Source of the DNA: Heterobasidion occidentale
Lineage: Eukaryota; Basidiomycota; Agaricomycetes; Russulales; Bondarzewiaceae
Length of the DNA: 64,000 nucleotides
Assembly: GCA_039111635.1 (NCBI GenBank)
Contig: JBCAQO010000002.1
Location: forward strand, 3,410,001 to 3,474,000
Direction of reading: 5' to 3'
In this document: piece after piece, positions 35,781-46,354 of the stretch
Layout of the letters: each line of letters opens with the position of its first letter
Numbering within the stretch: the stretch's first letter is position 1
Translations under genes and position numbers: made by a program
Notes under the pieces: model-generated
The model's input: only the letters and a program-made list of their open reading frames with translations
Databases searched by the model: none
What the model was told of the DNA's origin: nothing

Positions 35781-36506
35781 GGATTAGCAGGATGGGAAAG
35801 AAAATGATGGCCTGGCACACATGGATGTGAAGACGGTCCAGTGTATTCATCCTTGTGTTCTCGGAGTGTGGCCAGTCATATTTGAAGCTGCGAGGTCGAT
35901 TTTTCTCGCATCTCTTCAAAAAGCAAACTCTTAGACATGACAAGCATATAGCTCGTCATGCTAGTGAGGTATCGGGGTCCATAACATGTATTTTCTGATT
36001 TCTCTCTCGGAAAAGAGGCTGACATTATATGTTTGTCATGTTAAGAGTCATAATCTAACCCAAGGGCACTGTGAGATCGGTTCCATCACCCCGAAGAGCG
36101 ACCTCATTGCAGCAAGGTTGCTTCTGGATCGCTGTCAACGACTTTCCATTGTACTGAGGGACATAGTCTATCGCCTTCGAGTGCGATTTTTCAATTTCTG
36201 GAACGGTTGGTCAGGTTTGACCATACGGAAAGTTGGGGACGACGGACACTGCTCATCCACTAGAAGGCTTTCTGTTCGCAAAGTCCAGCCTGTGCATGCG
36301 GCACACTTTCGTAGTGCGCCTCCGACCAGTGGATCGGTGCCGGACACGGAGCAGAGCACTGGACTTGTATTCGGCCACGGACTGTCCGCATGCATCTGGT
36401 GCTGACAGAACGGGATGTAGTATCCGTCTGGATACTGGTTTGGCACACAAAAACGTCCATGTATTCTGTACCAGCGGGCAGAAGCAAACCTATCGTGCAC
36501 ACTGCA

Positions 36507-36557
36507 CTGGACGATCGCACGGCGCTGGACGATCGCACGGCGCTGGACGATCGCACG
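36507..36557 (+). repeat. 18-bp tandem repeat, about three units
   Basis: CTGGACGATCGCACGGCG is repeated at 36507 and 36525, with a third partial unit at 36543-36557. It lies in the region upstream of paralogue B and is absent from the equivalent region of copy 1. Each unit contains CGATCG. Confidence 0.85.
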
Positions 36558-36658
36558 TCCGCAGAGCATCGTCTGAGTTGCCGGCAGTCCATTTGCCATA
36601 ATCGGACACGGCGACCTTGCTGTCATAGCTCTGGTCGCTCTCTCGTGGGCGATCAACT

Positions 36659-36685
36659 CCCCATTCACTTGGTAGGTACTTAAAG
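36659..36685 (+). promoter_or_regulatory. Core promoter of paralogue B: 13-bp element plus TATA-like box
   Basis: CCCCATTCACTTG at 36659-36671, a 5-bp spacer, then TACTTAAAG at 36677-36685, 78 bp before the ATG of paralogue B. Element, order and spacing match those of paralogue A although flanking sequence has diverged, which suggests selection. Confidence 0.6.
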
Positions 36686-36754
36686 ACCCCCCTCCCTGTC
36701 TGCCCGCTCTTTCTTTCAACCATTACTATCTCTACTTGTCCTCATCTTGGCCAT

Positions 36755-37413
36755 ATGGCCCACGATACGAACTCCTACCGCAGCTCCCGCATGTCTAGGT
36801 ACCACCCGTACCGCCGCGTGCGCGCCCCACGGAACCACAGCGACTCGTTCATGGTGCGTGGCTCCCTCCCCAGACGCTCGCGCATCCTCCCCCTATTTTC
36901 CAACCCGCAATTTCTCATTATTTTCACATATATTGTTTTGCACAGACACCTCTTACCTACCTGCACGACGATCCGGCCGCCCGGCCATCCTCCCCCCCGG
37001 CCGAGCCGCGTCTGGGCCCGGCTGCTCTGGTGAGCCCGCACACCCATCTTTGATTTACGGCTCGTTTCTCACGCGTTGATTGACCTGACTGTGCGTTTCG
37101 CCCTATCTCCAGCCCATGGAGATTGCAGGCGAAATCAATGGCCTCAAGGTCGAGGCAGAAGAGGGTGTCGAGGAGGGTGTTGATGCGGGCGTAGAAGAGG
37201 ATGTGGCCGTCGAGCGTCGTCCCATCCAGCCGAGCCTCGCGGTCCTTGGCGGCCGTCTCCTCGTACGTCCCCAATGCCGTGTCCGCCCCTCGCCCGCTCC
37301 GTGCTTATTTCTTTCCTTCTTTCTCTCATTTTCCATCTGGCTCCAACGTGAATGTTTGAACACTGAAGGCATTCGTCACGGCCGTGTGGCGCAAATATCG
37401 TGACACGACCTGA
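36755..37413 (+). CDS. Small paralogous protein B, unknown family
   Basis: Four exons: 36755-36853, 36946-37029, 37113-37262 and 37369-37413, all with phase-0 GT-AG introns, giving 125 residues. Exon 1 is basic (MSRYHPYRRVRAPR) and ends in SFM at the donor, as NHM does in paralogue A. Exon 2 begins TPLTYLHDDPAA and ends ...AAL. Exon 3 is strongly acidic (VEAEEGVEEGVDAGVEEDVA) followed by VERR. Exon 4 is AFVTAVWRKYRDTT and stops, lacking the longer tail of paralogue A. Preservation of four open exons, splice sites and promoter element after extensive divergence argues that both copies are functional. No known domain, signal or membrane segment was recognised. Confidence 0.7.
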
Positions 37414-38610
37414 TTCACTCACTTTTGCTACTCTACATAGTAATCTTCTTGATGTGCAGGCCGAAGCCTCCGCTAAGTACCGTGTCCAAAACTCTAGGGT
37501 CATTGATTTTTGTATGTATGACCCAGATATAGTATCAAGCTGATGTCGTCGTTTCTTCCTCGAGGGCCGAAACGCCCCTGTTTTTGAGGTTCACGCGCGA
37601 AATCGAATGAGAAGGGCTGTCGCAGCGAAGAGCCATCCGTCCAGTTCTTCAACCCCAGGATCTCCAACACCATCCCACACCAGCATGAGGATTGAGTGGG
37701 AAGGGCAAGGCAACAGGTCAGGAATGGCGTCCGTGCCAGGGCAACAGTTGGTGCCGGAGTTCACCGGTGGAAGCCGTCCTTCAAGCATGCAAATTGTCGA
37801 ACAACGAGAGGAAACTGGCAGCGGCAACCTAGGGCAACCTGCAGCAACCATGTCGGAGTGCGGTGCAAGCACCAAAGTGCATGCTCTCTTCCGACAAGAG
37901 ATCATGGCGGGGGCGGAGACATGCTGCGCCGTTGATGGTGGGAGGAAGCAAAGAGGAAGATTTTGATACCGGATTAGCATGGACCAACATGGACCAACAA
38001 CAGTTTAGGGCGGTTATGCCGCAGCGAGGTGACGCTTTGTAAACTGATCGTATCTCGAGTACGAGATGTGATATACCCAGCTCCGGATAGGGATAGGTAT
38101 ATATACTAAGAGAAAGACTACAGTGACTTTTTTTGCGGCGGTTTGCGTCAATAGCTTCTGCTAGAGAGTGCAAGGAAGGGCGGTTGAACTTGTAATGGCA
38201 GATCCTGCGTGCATTGGGTCGCGTATAGATGGAGTCGAGTTTTTGAAAAGTAAAAAAAAAGAGAAGGGCGGAGAGACCTGGAGAGACGGTTGCTGACGGT
38301 TGCTGAGGATGAGGAAAGAGAGATTCTTTGTGTGGTGACTATATGCAAAGCTGTAAACCGCCTATTCATGTGAATACGACGGCATGTGTTCAAAGCCATG
38401 ATTCCGTTATAAATTCCAGTTAACGATTGAGATGAAGCAAGATGCTGGACTAAAGTAATAAAACCCCATCTAAGGGTATGAGGATGCAGTAGAGCTATTG
38501 GAATAGAGATCGAAGAAAGAGGAAAGAAATACGACAGCGCGAGCATTGGCACGAATAAAACATAGGTAGTAGAATGAAACAGGTGACAGGCAGGACTTTC
38601 CGATTGCCAT
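37414..38610. other. Intergenic region, 1.2 kb
   Basis: Separates paralogue B from the leftward Ser/Pro-rich gene. Overlapping open frames of 119 and 129 codons lie on opposite strands at 37591-37980, but neither has recognisable features, so I call neither. A TATATA stretch occurs near 38099-38105. Confidence 0.4.
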
Positions 38611-41233
38611 TTACAAGAGCTGCGTCTTCTCGCCCCCCGGTAGAGGCATCCACGGGCTTCGCTCATCCACTTCCTTCAACGCAAACGTGCTCCTACTGTC
38701 ACTTCTCGCCTGATGCTGTGTAGCGGATCCGCGATGCCGCGCCGGCATTGTGCTAGATCTCGCCAGAGCATTTGGGCTATCTTGGTCGCCAGGGATTGGG
38801 AACAAGAAAGATGCGGGACGTTGGGGAAGCCCCTCCGGTACAGACGGGAACGCATCGAAGATATCTCGATCAAACGAAATGGTATTGTTTGGCGATGTAT
38901 CTGCGGAGCTTGAAGAGATGAAGGATGTCGGCGTCTCGGGAAGAGGATGCATCGGCTCAATCTGGGGTATAGGCTCAAGACGAGACAACTCTGGAATCGA
39001 CTCAGCTGGAGACGAATACGGTCAGCGATATTCCCCAAAGGCTGAAAGGGACACACAGCGTACTGGGACTATCCTCGATTATCGACTTCGTCCTCGACGC
39101 GCGGTTAAGCAATCTCTCCGCGAACGACGTCGCCCGCGCCACACCGCGCCTCGGCGACAGCTTGAGAGACTCGCGCATGGAGGGCGCCTCCGACTTCCCA
39201 CTCTTGCCACTCAGTGCGCTCCTAAAGGACCTGCCAGACTTCGCGCTCTTGACGCTCATTCCATCATGTGAAGATTTAGGTGGCATAACGAGGTCGAACG
39301 TAGGCGACGGCGGAGTTGTGACAGGGGCAGAATCCTCCGAGGATATCTCAGAAGACATGCTATGGCGCGGGTATGCGCCTGGCATAGTAGGCAGCTTCGA
39401 GCGCAATGAGAAGTAGCGACGGGTACGCGCAGACTTGGGTGGAGGCGTAGGCGGCACCTCTTCATCTGCGGCAGACGCGGCTGGCGCGTGAATTTGGAGA
39501 GTGGGTGGGGTATAAGAGTTGATGGGCTGTTTGGATTGCTGGATCTCGATTGACTGCAAGCGAGACGGAGTTATGAGGATGGGAGAAGGTGTCGTCGAAG
39601 CATGCGTTGAGACAGGGCTATTAGACTGAACATCCGGTTCCAACGCAGGTGTGACTGGGTCCTGTATAGATGTATTACCATCCATGAGTCTCTGCTCTAA
39701 CCAAGCAGCCTCTTGGAGCAGTGCTGTTAGCTCATTTGCACTGGGGCTAGCAGGCGGGTCAGCGACAGAACTCTGAAGGTGCTTGAACTGTCTCTTTGAG
39801 CGCAGCACGGGATGCGGATGATTGCTGCCTGAGCTGTCCAGGCTGTTCTTGTGCCCTGAAGACGAGTATGTCCCCGTTCGTGAACTGGGCCTGGAGACGC
39901 GGTCGGGGCCACTTTCACTCGTCCTTCCATGAACCACGACAGAATAACCCTTCGGACCTGCTGTAGGCGTGACCGCATCCTCAAAGAGCTCGATGGGAGA
40001 CATGGTCGAAGGCAAGCTAGATTCGGGGGTGGGTCGATTCGGAAGGGGTGAGACGACCGGGCGCGTCGACCTTGATATTTGAGTGTCAGAAGTGTCTAGC
40101 GAGATACTCCCTCCTTTCCGGCCTGTGGGCTTGTCAACAGCTACCGGCGATGAAACAGATGATACCATCGGGGGTGAAATCACAGAAGGTGATCGGACGT
40201 TGTGAGTTGCAGAGTCCAATGGAATAGAGATGCTAATTTTTTCCCGCGAGTCTGTAGATTCCACAGTTGATGATGCCTCAGGGATCTCAGGAAGTGGCGT
40301 GACAACAGCCTCGGGCGTTTGAACGACCTTTGGAGGTGATAGCGGCCTCGGAGGTGACTGCTCAGTCTCGGGAGGGGCGGACGGCGCGAGTGAGGGGAAC
40401 TGCACGGGACCTGGAAGCTCTGTTGGAACATCAGGAGTTGGCTGATCCTTCAGAGGAATCGAAAATGCTCCCTCAACTGGGGAGGTTTCCTCCATAGTCT
40501 GTAACATAGGGGGATCAAGGGGCAAGACGAAAGAAGGCGAGATCTTGCTTTCTGACACGGTTCGCGTCCTCCTGGGGGTAGAGATCACGGATGAGGGCTC
40601 GTCGAATTTGACTATGATGTCGATGACACTCCGTCGATTAAGGGCCGCGGTTGAGTTGCGACGGGACGGACCTGGCGATGGGAGTGGAGAGTTGCCAGAT
40701 GCTGGGGGTACATCAGATGCAACAGGATCAGAGAGGGTCGGAGAACCGCCGGAGATAGAGCTGGAGGTGGAGAGATACCTCCTCCGAGGCGAAACTGGCG
40801 TAGACGGCGCTGTGACCGCTCGGGTTTGCACCTGCTGCGGAGCAAGACCAGGGCGGCCTTGGCCCAATGCTGCAATGCGGTTTCCATACAACTCTCTACT
40901 CTTCTTCACTGCACCCTCTTCCGCTGGAGGAGCCCCCAGACCAAAGCTGCCGCGAGGGATAGGCGTACCACCCTTCTCTTCGAACTTCGCTATCTTCTCA
41001 CGAAGTGTGTTTCGTGGAGGATTGGGATGACTAGAGTTGGAAGATGATAACCCATTTGAGGACTGTGATGCATTGTTACGTTGCTGTAGGGCTGCAATGC
41101 GTTCTTTTAGGTTGACTTGCGATGGCTGCACGCGAGATGCGGCCCTGCGTGAAAGAAATCAAAGTGACTTATGAGCAACTGTTTCCCTGTGGAGAGGGGC
41201 ACTGTGCGTAAAAGTGTGTGCTGGCACTTACAT
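38611..41233 (-). CDS. Large disordered Ser/Pro-rich protein with split start codon
   Basis: Read leftward to TAA at 38611-38613, about 850 residues. The long exon (39.05-41.14 kb) has no upstream ATG of its own. A perfect donor (CCAT|GTAAGT, intron from 41231) and acceptor (CACGCAG|GGCC, ending 41145) create the initiator as AT|G, giving MAASRVQPSQVNLKERIAAL. Two similar segments follow early (LKERIAALQQRN and LREKIAKFEEKGG), then SRELYGNRIAALGQG. The rest is low-complexity Ser/Pro/Thr with scattered basic patches. A second intron near 39.0 kb leads to the last exon (ESIPELSRLEPIPQIEPMHP). No catalytic domain is visible; similar disordered proteins are common in Agaricomycetes. Function unknown. 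Confidence 0.7.
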
Positions 41234-41670
41234 GGAATACGAGAGAGAGAGTAGACGACAGTCAAAGGACGACCAGCGACTCTAGACCCTATGTTCGGCA
41301 ACTTGATTGATAGTGAAACTGATGGGAGACCCAGACTAGAAACAAATGCCCCACGATGCAAAGGCGGAGAAGAAAGAAAGAACGAGGAGAGTGACAGACA
41401 AACGAGGGGAAGGAGGGTGCAGTAAGTACTACAGCCTTTGGCTACTACAACTAGACGGTGGACTGACGGCGAGGGTCACGTTTCCCCGACGGCAACGTCT
41501 GGCAACCACTCCGATTACCTCACCTCTCTTGACCGTCGAATGAAATCGCGGGGAAATTCGCGGTATGTAAATGGGCGGAGGTAATTACCTCCAACAAAAT
41601 GTGTGAACGGCGATACTCCTCGAGGAACAGGTATATGTCCAAAATTACCATCAATCACATCGTGCAGCAC
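41234..41670. other. Region between Ser/Pro-rich gene and TRF4 3' end
   Basis: About 440 bp. Both flanking genes run leftward, so this holds the 5' leader and promoter of the Ser/Pro-rich gene and the terminator of the TRF4-type gene. No separate gene was seen. Confidence 0.45.
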
Positions 41671-44081
41671 TCATATCGGACTCGGACTCCTCCCAGTCGA
41701 CATTCCCTTCGCAAGCCAATATGCTCGCTTCCTATCGATCTTTACCCTCGCCTTCACTCCTGCAGCGTCTTTCGAATCACTTCCCTTCTCCTCACTGCCA
41801 TGTACATCATACTCTTCCTCTTCTTTGGCCAGACTATCTTCGCTGTCATCCACTGTGTGGACGACGATGTCCTCCTTGGTATCGTCGTCGTCATCGTCGT
41901 CATCGTCAGACGTGTACACGGTATGTGCATCGGCAGCGGTCCCCGAGCGCCGACGTTTTCGCGGAGGTATATCATACCTACTTTCCTCTTCTTCCTCGTT
42001 CGCATCTACATCGATCACTTCGCGCTTCCGCTCCTTGGAATACGTTTTATGACGCGACGTATCACCGATTTCGCCATCACTCACGTCGGCTTTCGCCCAG
42101 ACCGAGTCAACCCCAGAGGCCTTTTCTCCTTTTTGTTTTGAAGATGAGGCGCCGTTCGTGTCACGGGCGGTGACACCTTTTGGAGGAATATCTAGCAGTC
42201 GATGCAAGGTCATCTTTTCATAGAGCTCTTGGATGAGGCGCCGCCGATTGATCGTCTACATCAATGATCACAGTCAAGTTCAATTTTGAGCATGTAAAAA
42301 AGACATACCTCTTGAGTCACGCCCAGAACACTGGAGAGAATGCTCATGTCCTCCGGCTCGGTGTGACCACGCAGGGTAATCGAGCGACCCGATCTACGAG
42401 AACTGAGGACTCCAGCCTTGGCATACGCTGCAGCGGTCATGATGCCAAATGCACCAGCAAATGTCTGCCGCACCCGGTGCAGTTGGTACGACCCTTTGGA
42501 TATGTCATTTGCTGAATGTTTCTTAGCTCATATACACGTCGAGGTGCCGATTTGGACTCACATGGATCTCCAGGGTCTTCTATCGAGAGAAGAGACTTCT
42601 CGTAGCTGGCCCACCCTCTATCCGACTTGTTGAAATAGGTGCCTCCATCTCGAAGCGAGATGCCCGTCTCGGTGTAATTGAAATAGCAACCGTAGAGCTC
42701 GAAAACTCCATGACCAGAACGCCCAGATTCTTTGACGGATCGATTTCCCCTCTTCGTATCTTGGGATGCATCTGCAAAAAACTGATGGCCAGGCAAACGA
42801 TGCTGTAGCTTCCAAGTCCGCCCGAAAACACCTCGTTCATGCTTCGTTGGTTCAAAAAAGCCTTGATGATCATGACAAGGCTTCGTAGCGCAGGCATCTC
42901 CGCAATGAACCCGTTGACCATTTTACCAGCCTCGACACCGTTGGCTTGATTGATAGAAATGTCAACCGCGAACCGACCGTGCAAAGTCACGAATTTGATG
43001 ATAGGGACCTTCGCCTTCGCAATGATAGTGACTTTATCGGTTATATGTGCACGTTTCAGTGTGTTGGCCATAGCGTGCAGTACGGTGACGCGATCAGAGT
43101 AGGCCATAGATTTGGAAAGGACGACAAGGTCGATATCCCTGGAAACAGATATTAGCAACACATGATGATCCACGAAAAACGTTCATACCCAAGGGGTAAG
43201 TACAGCTTGGTCTCGAAGCTACCAAAAGACATCACTTTAGCATCAGGAAAGTTTTTGGTGATTGCTCGCTGTATCATGGTCACGATTAGTGACCGAATTT
43301 CGTCCTCTTCCGGGGTGGGCGAGATATATTTGACGAATGCATCAACTTCACGATGCAACCTGGATGCGAAGGTTCATTCAAAATGTAAGCATTACCTGTC
43401 AGAGGAAGTAAGTATCACACTGACATCTCGGCGACGTTTGTGCATCCTTCCCAGGCAACGTCTGCGATCCATGGTGCCTTCCTTGACGCAGCGTCCAGTC
43501 GCTGCTTCTTGTTCGCGTATCCATCATTCATATCATACCCATCCCTCCTGCTTCTTCTCGCATCCCCTCGATTTCTATCGCGGTCGCGATCCCATTCCCG
43601 CATTCGCTCCTTCCCCTTGTCCCACTCCCGCTCGCTTGGCCTGCCCTTCTCCATCCCTCTTCCGTTCCTCGAACCGCACTCATCCTCCTTCTTTACTGCG
43701 TCTTCGAATCCACCGTCCTCGTCAAAGGCCAAAAAATCATATCCTTCTGCAAAGCCCGCTTCGCTCGTCTTCGGCTCTACCACCAACGCTTCCTTGCGGG
43801 GTGTCGCGGCTCTCGACTTCCGTCTGTTCTCGCCAGCCGAGCTACTCACCCTCGATAGTGTAGATGGCCCCGGTCCTGCAACGGCGCCCGTCGGCTCCCT
43901 AGCATCCCCCCGCTCCCGTTCCCGTTCGCCGCGCTTCTCCTCCCGCTCCGCTCCTTCCTTTCCTTCTTTTTCCGTCGAGCTCGTCGCGGCTCCTGCGATG
44001 GGGTTCCAGGTTTTGATGGAGCTGCGGTCGCCTCTCTAGATGCGGTCGCGATGATCTGGGCGTGCTGTTTTTTTCTGCCAT
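41671..44081 (-). CDS. TRF4: Non-canonical poly(A) polymerase, TRF4/Cid14 family
   Basis: Nuclear TRAMP-type poly(A) polymerase that tags RNAs for exosome decay. Read leftward. A charged N-terminal region (KGKERMREWDRDRDRNRGD) precedes LHREVDAFVKYISPTPEEDE. The nucleotidyltransferase core follows: SFGSFETKLYLPLG, spliced to DIDLVVLSKSM (the GS and DxD motifs), FAVDISINQANGV (third Asp), and GGLGSYSIVCLAISFLQ. The PAP-associated domain has GISLRDGGTYFNKSDRGW, LLSIEDPGDP and SYQLHRVRQTFAGAF. The acidic C-terminus includes nine Asp from a TCATCG-type repeat. The frame breaks by one base at AAAA 42702-42705; one added A gives VMEFFELYGCYFNY. The 5' end is unresolved: frames around 43.9-44.1 kb do not join without another single-base correction. 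Confidence 0.9.
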
Positions 44082-44400
44082 AAGGTGAGTGGGGTTCTGC
44101 GGCGAACTGCAAGACTCAAGAGTCAGACGTGCTGCAAACCCAAAATAGCAACAACACGTGAGAGGTAGCCTCGATCACGTTTCGTGAGTCGCGTACACTC
44201 TCACGTCGCGAACACATCACTTTGACACCTTGATTTTGCCTCGTGCATGCGCGATGGCAAAAAGTCTGATCTAGAATTTCTTTCTCTCTTATTCCAATGC
44301 GTTATAGACTGTGCTTGACATACATCTCGGGGCCCTCACAGCACATAAGCTCACAACACCTATACAGTCTACGCTATGAAATGCCTTTCTTCATCCACCA
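44082..44400. other. Intergenic region upstream of TRF4
   Basis: About 320 bp between the unresolved 5' end of the TRF4-type gene and the 3' end of the ABM-like gene. It may contain an unrecognised first TRF4 exon, since an AG acceptor (CTTGCAG) lies near 44113. A CACGTG occurs at 44156-44161. Confidence 0.4.
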
Positions 44401-44910
44401 CTAGACCTCAACACGCGACAAAAGAGAAGAACCTTCGTATGTATGGACTTCCTTGCCAGCGCGGTGTCCAGAGAAATGGCAAACAGTGTCTCGCTTTCCC
44501 TCGACATCCTTCCCCATCGCCTGCCAATCCGGATTGACATCCTCGGCGCCCTTGCCGACTTCAGACTCGCTAGAGCCCTGTCTCAACACCAAAGTATCCA
44601 AATCCTTCGGCATCTGCTCGTAGTCTATGTCTAGGTGCATCAGATCGATCGCACCAACGGAGGAGCCCAGCGTCTTCAGCAACCCCTGGTTCTGTTCGCT
44701 CTTCATCCACGCTTCGTGTGCGGGGACGTCCTTCCATCCCGAGACCAAAAAGTACTCTCCCTCCTTGTTGATATTTCGGTAGAAAAGAAGGGGATATCCC
44801 GACCATGCTGCCTGGAGCTCAGAGACTTTTGTGAATAGAGGTAGTAGGTGCGGTGAGAATAAGTCGTTTGGTTTTACGAACTCGAGCCTCGCAAACTCAG
44901 TGATAGGCAT
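44401..44910 (-). CDS. ABM-like dimeric alpha-beta barrel protein
   Basis: Single open frame read leftward. I chose ATG 44910 because the fold begins there (MPITEFARLEFVKPNDLFSP); 61 further in-frame codons upstream, beginning at ATG 45093, are Arg-rich and may be leader or an N-terminal extension. The pattern of an EFARLEF first strand, a helix (LLPLFTKVSELQAAWSGYPL), YFLVSGWKDVPAHEAWMKSE and AIDLMHLDIDYE resembles antibiotic-biosynthesis-monooxygenase-type domains found in many fungal proteins. Such domains act as small oxygenases or simply dimerise, so the function is open. The last third is polar and poorly ordered. Confidence 0.65.
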   Translation of the reverse strand: MPITEFARLEFVKPNDLFSPHLLPLFTKVSELQAAWSGYPLLFYRNINKEGEYFLVSGWKDVPAHEAWMKSEQNQGLLKTLGSSVGAIDLMHLDIDYEQMPKDLDTLVLRQGSSESEVGKGAEDVNPDWQAMGKDVEGKRDTVCHFSGHRAGKEVHTYEGSSLLSRVEV

Positions 44911-45147
44911 GTCGCTCAGCGTGGAAGGAACAGCAGGATTCGCATGGATGGCGCTTGAACGAAGGGCTTTATACCTTCTAGTTCGACGACGCGTAAGCGA
45001 TCTCCGCATGATGAGATCTCTAGGTGCTGCATTGGGTCCGTGGTTCGACATTTGGATACCAGTAGGTCTCTTGACATTTTCATATATCTTCATGTAAGGG
45101 GTACGCCGACAGTCGTAACAAGGATAAATATTTCCAGCATGCTCTGA

Positions 45148-46160
45148 CTATTGAGGTTGGTAGAAGTATCCACCGCCCCTCAACACGGTACCGAACTCAA
45201 GCTTTGCAAGCTCCTTATCCGTTGGACCATCCGAAAGGCTGCAGATAACCTGGTCGCCTATCGAAAGTGGTCCAACTCCGGATGGTGTACCCGTCAGAAT
45301 AAGATCTCCCTCCTGCAGCGAGACAAGACGAAAAACAAAGTTAGATCCCGGAGGACTGGTGTGAAGCAAGTGGTGCCGACCTCCAGAGCCATAATTGACG
45401 AGATATGCTCAATAAGACGGGGGATGCAGAATATCATGTGCGATGTTACTCCATTCTGCTTGAATTGGCCATTGACCTGTGTAAAATGTTGAGTAGCTGA
45501 TACGGATGATTTGCTCAGAGCAATACCTTCAACCATAATTTCAGATTATGCGGGTCAGTGACCTCCGACTTGGGAACGAAAGAACTGCGCGTGAGCAACT
45601 GTTAGCGGCGGAAACGACTAAGCAGATCGTGTCGCACCTGATGGGGGTAAAGGTATCGAACCCTTTCACGGCTGACCACGGTAGACCCTTTTTCTTGACC
45701 TCATCCTGGAAATTTCGCGCGGTCATGTCAACAGCGAGAGCTGCCCATTCGGATTAGCAGAAGACCTCGGAAATTCACGCAGCACAGCAGGCTCACCGTA
45801 ACCAGCAATATGGCTGTCAGCATTCTCTTGGGAAATATCCCTGCCACCCTTGCCGATAACCAGTCCAAGCTCGACTTTCCTCACAGCACACGTCGATACC
45901 TTCGCCTAGGAGATAAGACAGGCACACACACCTTCGTGATGCGCTATAATTCCTCGGGGCATCTCAACATTTCCCCCGGACGGGAGATAGCTGGTCGTAG
46001 GTTTGAGGAAAAAGAAAGGCTCCTTGGGGATGGCGTTGTTCAGCTCTTTGACATGATCGACATAATTCCGCCCTATAGCGACGATCTATAGACGTTAGGA
46101 AATGTTAGTTTTACAAGACGTTGTGTCTACCTTCTTGCCGTTCCGCACGAATGCGGCCAT
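45148..46160 (-). CDS. Fumarylacetoacetate hydrolase family protein (FAHD1-like)
   Basis: Multi-exon gene read leftward from ATG 46160 (MAAFVRNGKK) to a stop at 45148-45150. Conserved pieces in order are AIGRNYVDHVKELNNAIPKE, LKPTTSYLPSGGNVEMPRGI followed by the metal-ligand HHE region, GLVIGKGGRDI, ALAVDMTARNFQDEVKKKGL, PWSAVKGFDTFTPI, LWLKVNGQFKQNG, and EGDLILTGTPSGVGPLSIGD. This matches the short FAH group with acylpyruvase or oxaloacetate decarboxylase/tautomerase activity, usually mitochondrial; the exact substrate cannot be read from the sequence. The splice between the HHE and the VELGLVIGK part is not clean and may hide another one-base gap. Intron lengths are 45-60 bp. Confidence 0.88.
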
Positions 46161-46258
46161 GATGGTGATGTGAGGATGGCTTGGGACTGGGACGGCCAAG
46201 GGCTTTGAGCCAGTTGAGAGCGGCTGGTCATATAACTATACTGCAATGGTCGAATATC

Positions 46259-46347
46259 TGCCCCATGGCTGAGTTGGTCACAGCGTCCGACTGTTACTGA
46301 TCTTAGCAACTATCGGAAGGTCGTGAGTTCGAGCCTCACTGGGGCAG
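46259..46347 (+). tRNA. tRNA-Asn(GTT) with 15-nt intron
   Basis: Acceptor stem TGCCCCA/TGGGGCA (46259-46265 with 46340-46346). D-arm GCTG/CAGC (46268-46271 and 46281-46284). Anticodon stem TCCGA/TCGGA (46286-46290 and 46313-46317) with loop CT-GTT-A. Variable loop, then T-arm GTGAG-TTCGAGC-CTCAC. An intron of 15 nt (46297-46311) sits one base 3' of the anticodon, the standard nuclear position. G46347 is the discriminator. A TTTT terminator for RNA polymerase III follows at 46351-46354. Confidence 0.92.
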
Positions 46348-46354
46348 TCCTTTT

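Noticed and set aside
37591..37980. Opposed 119- and 129-codon frames after paralogue B
   Set aside because: They overlap on opposite strands, do not match the other duplication unit, and show no conserved residues.
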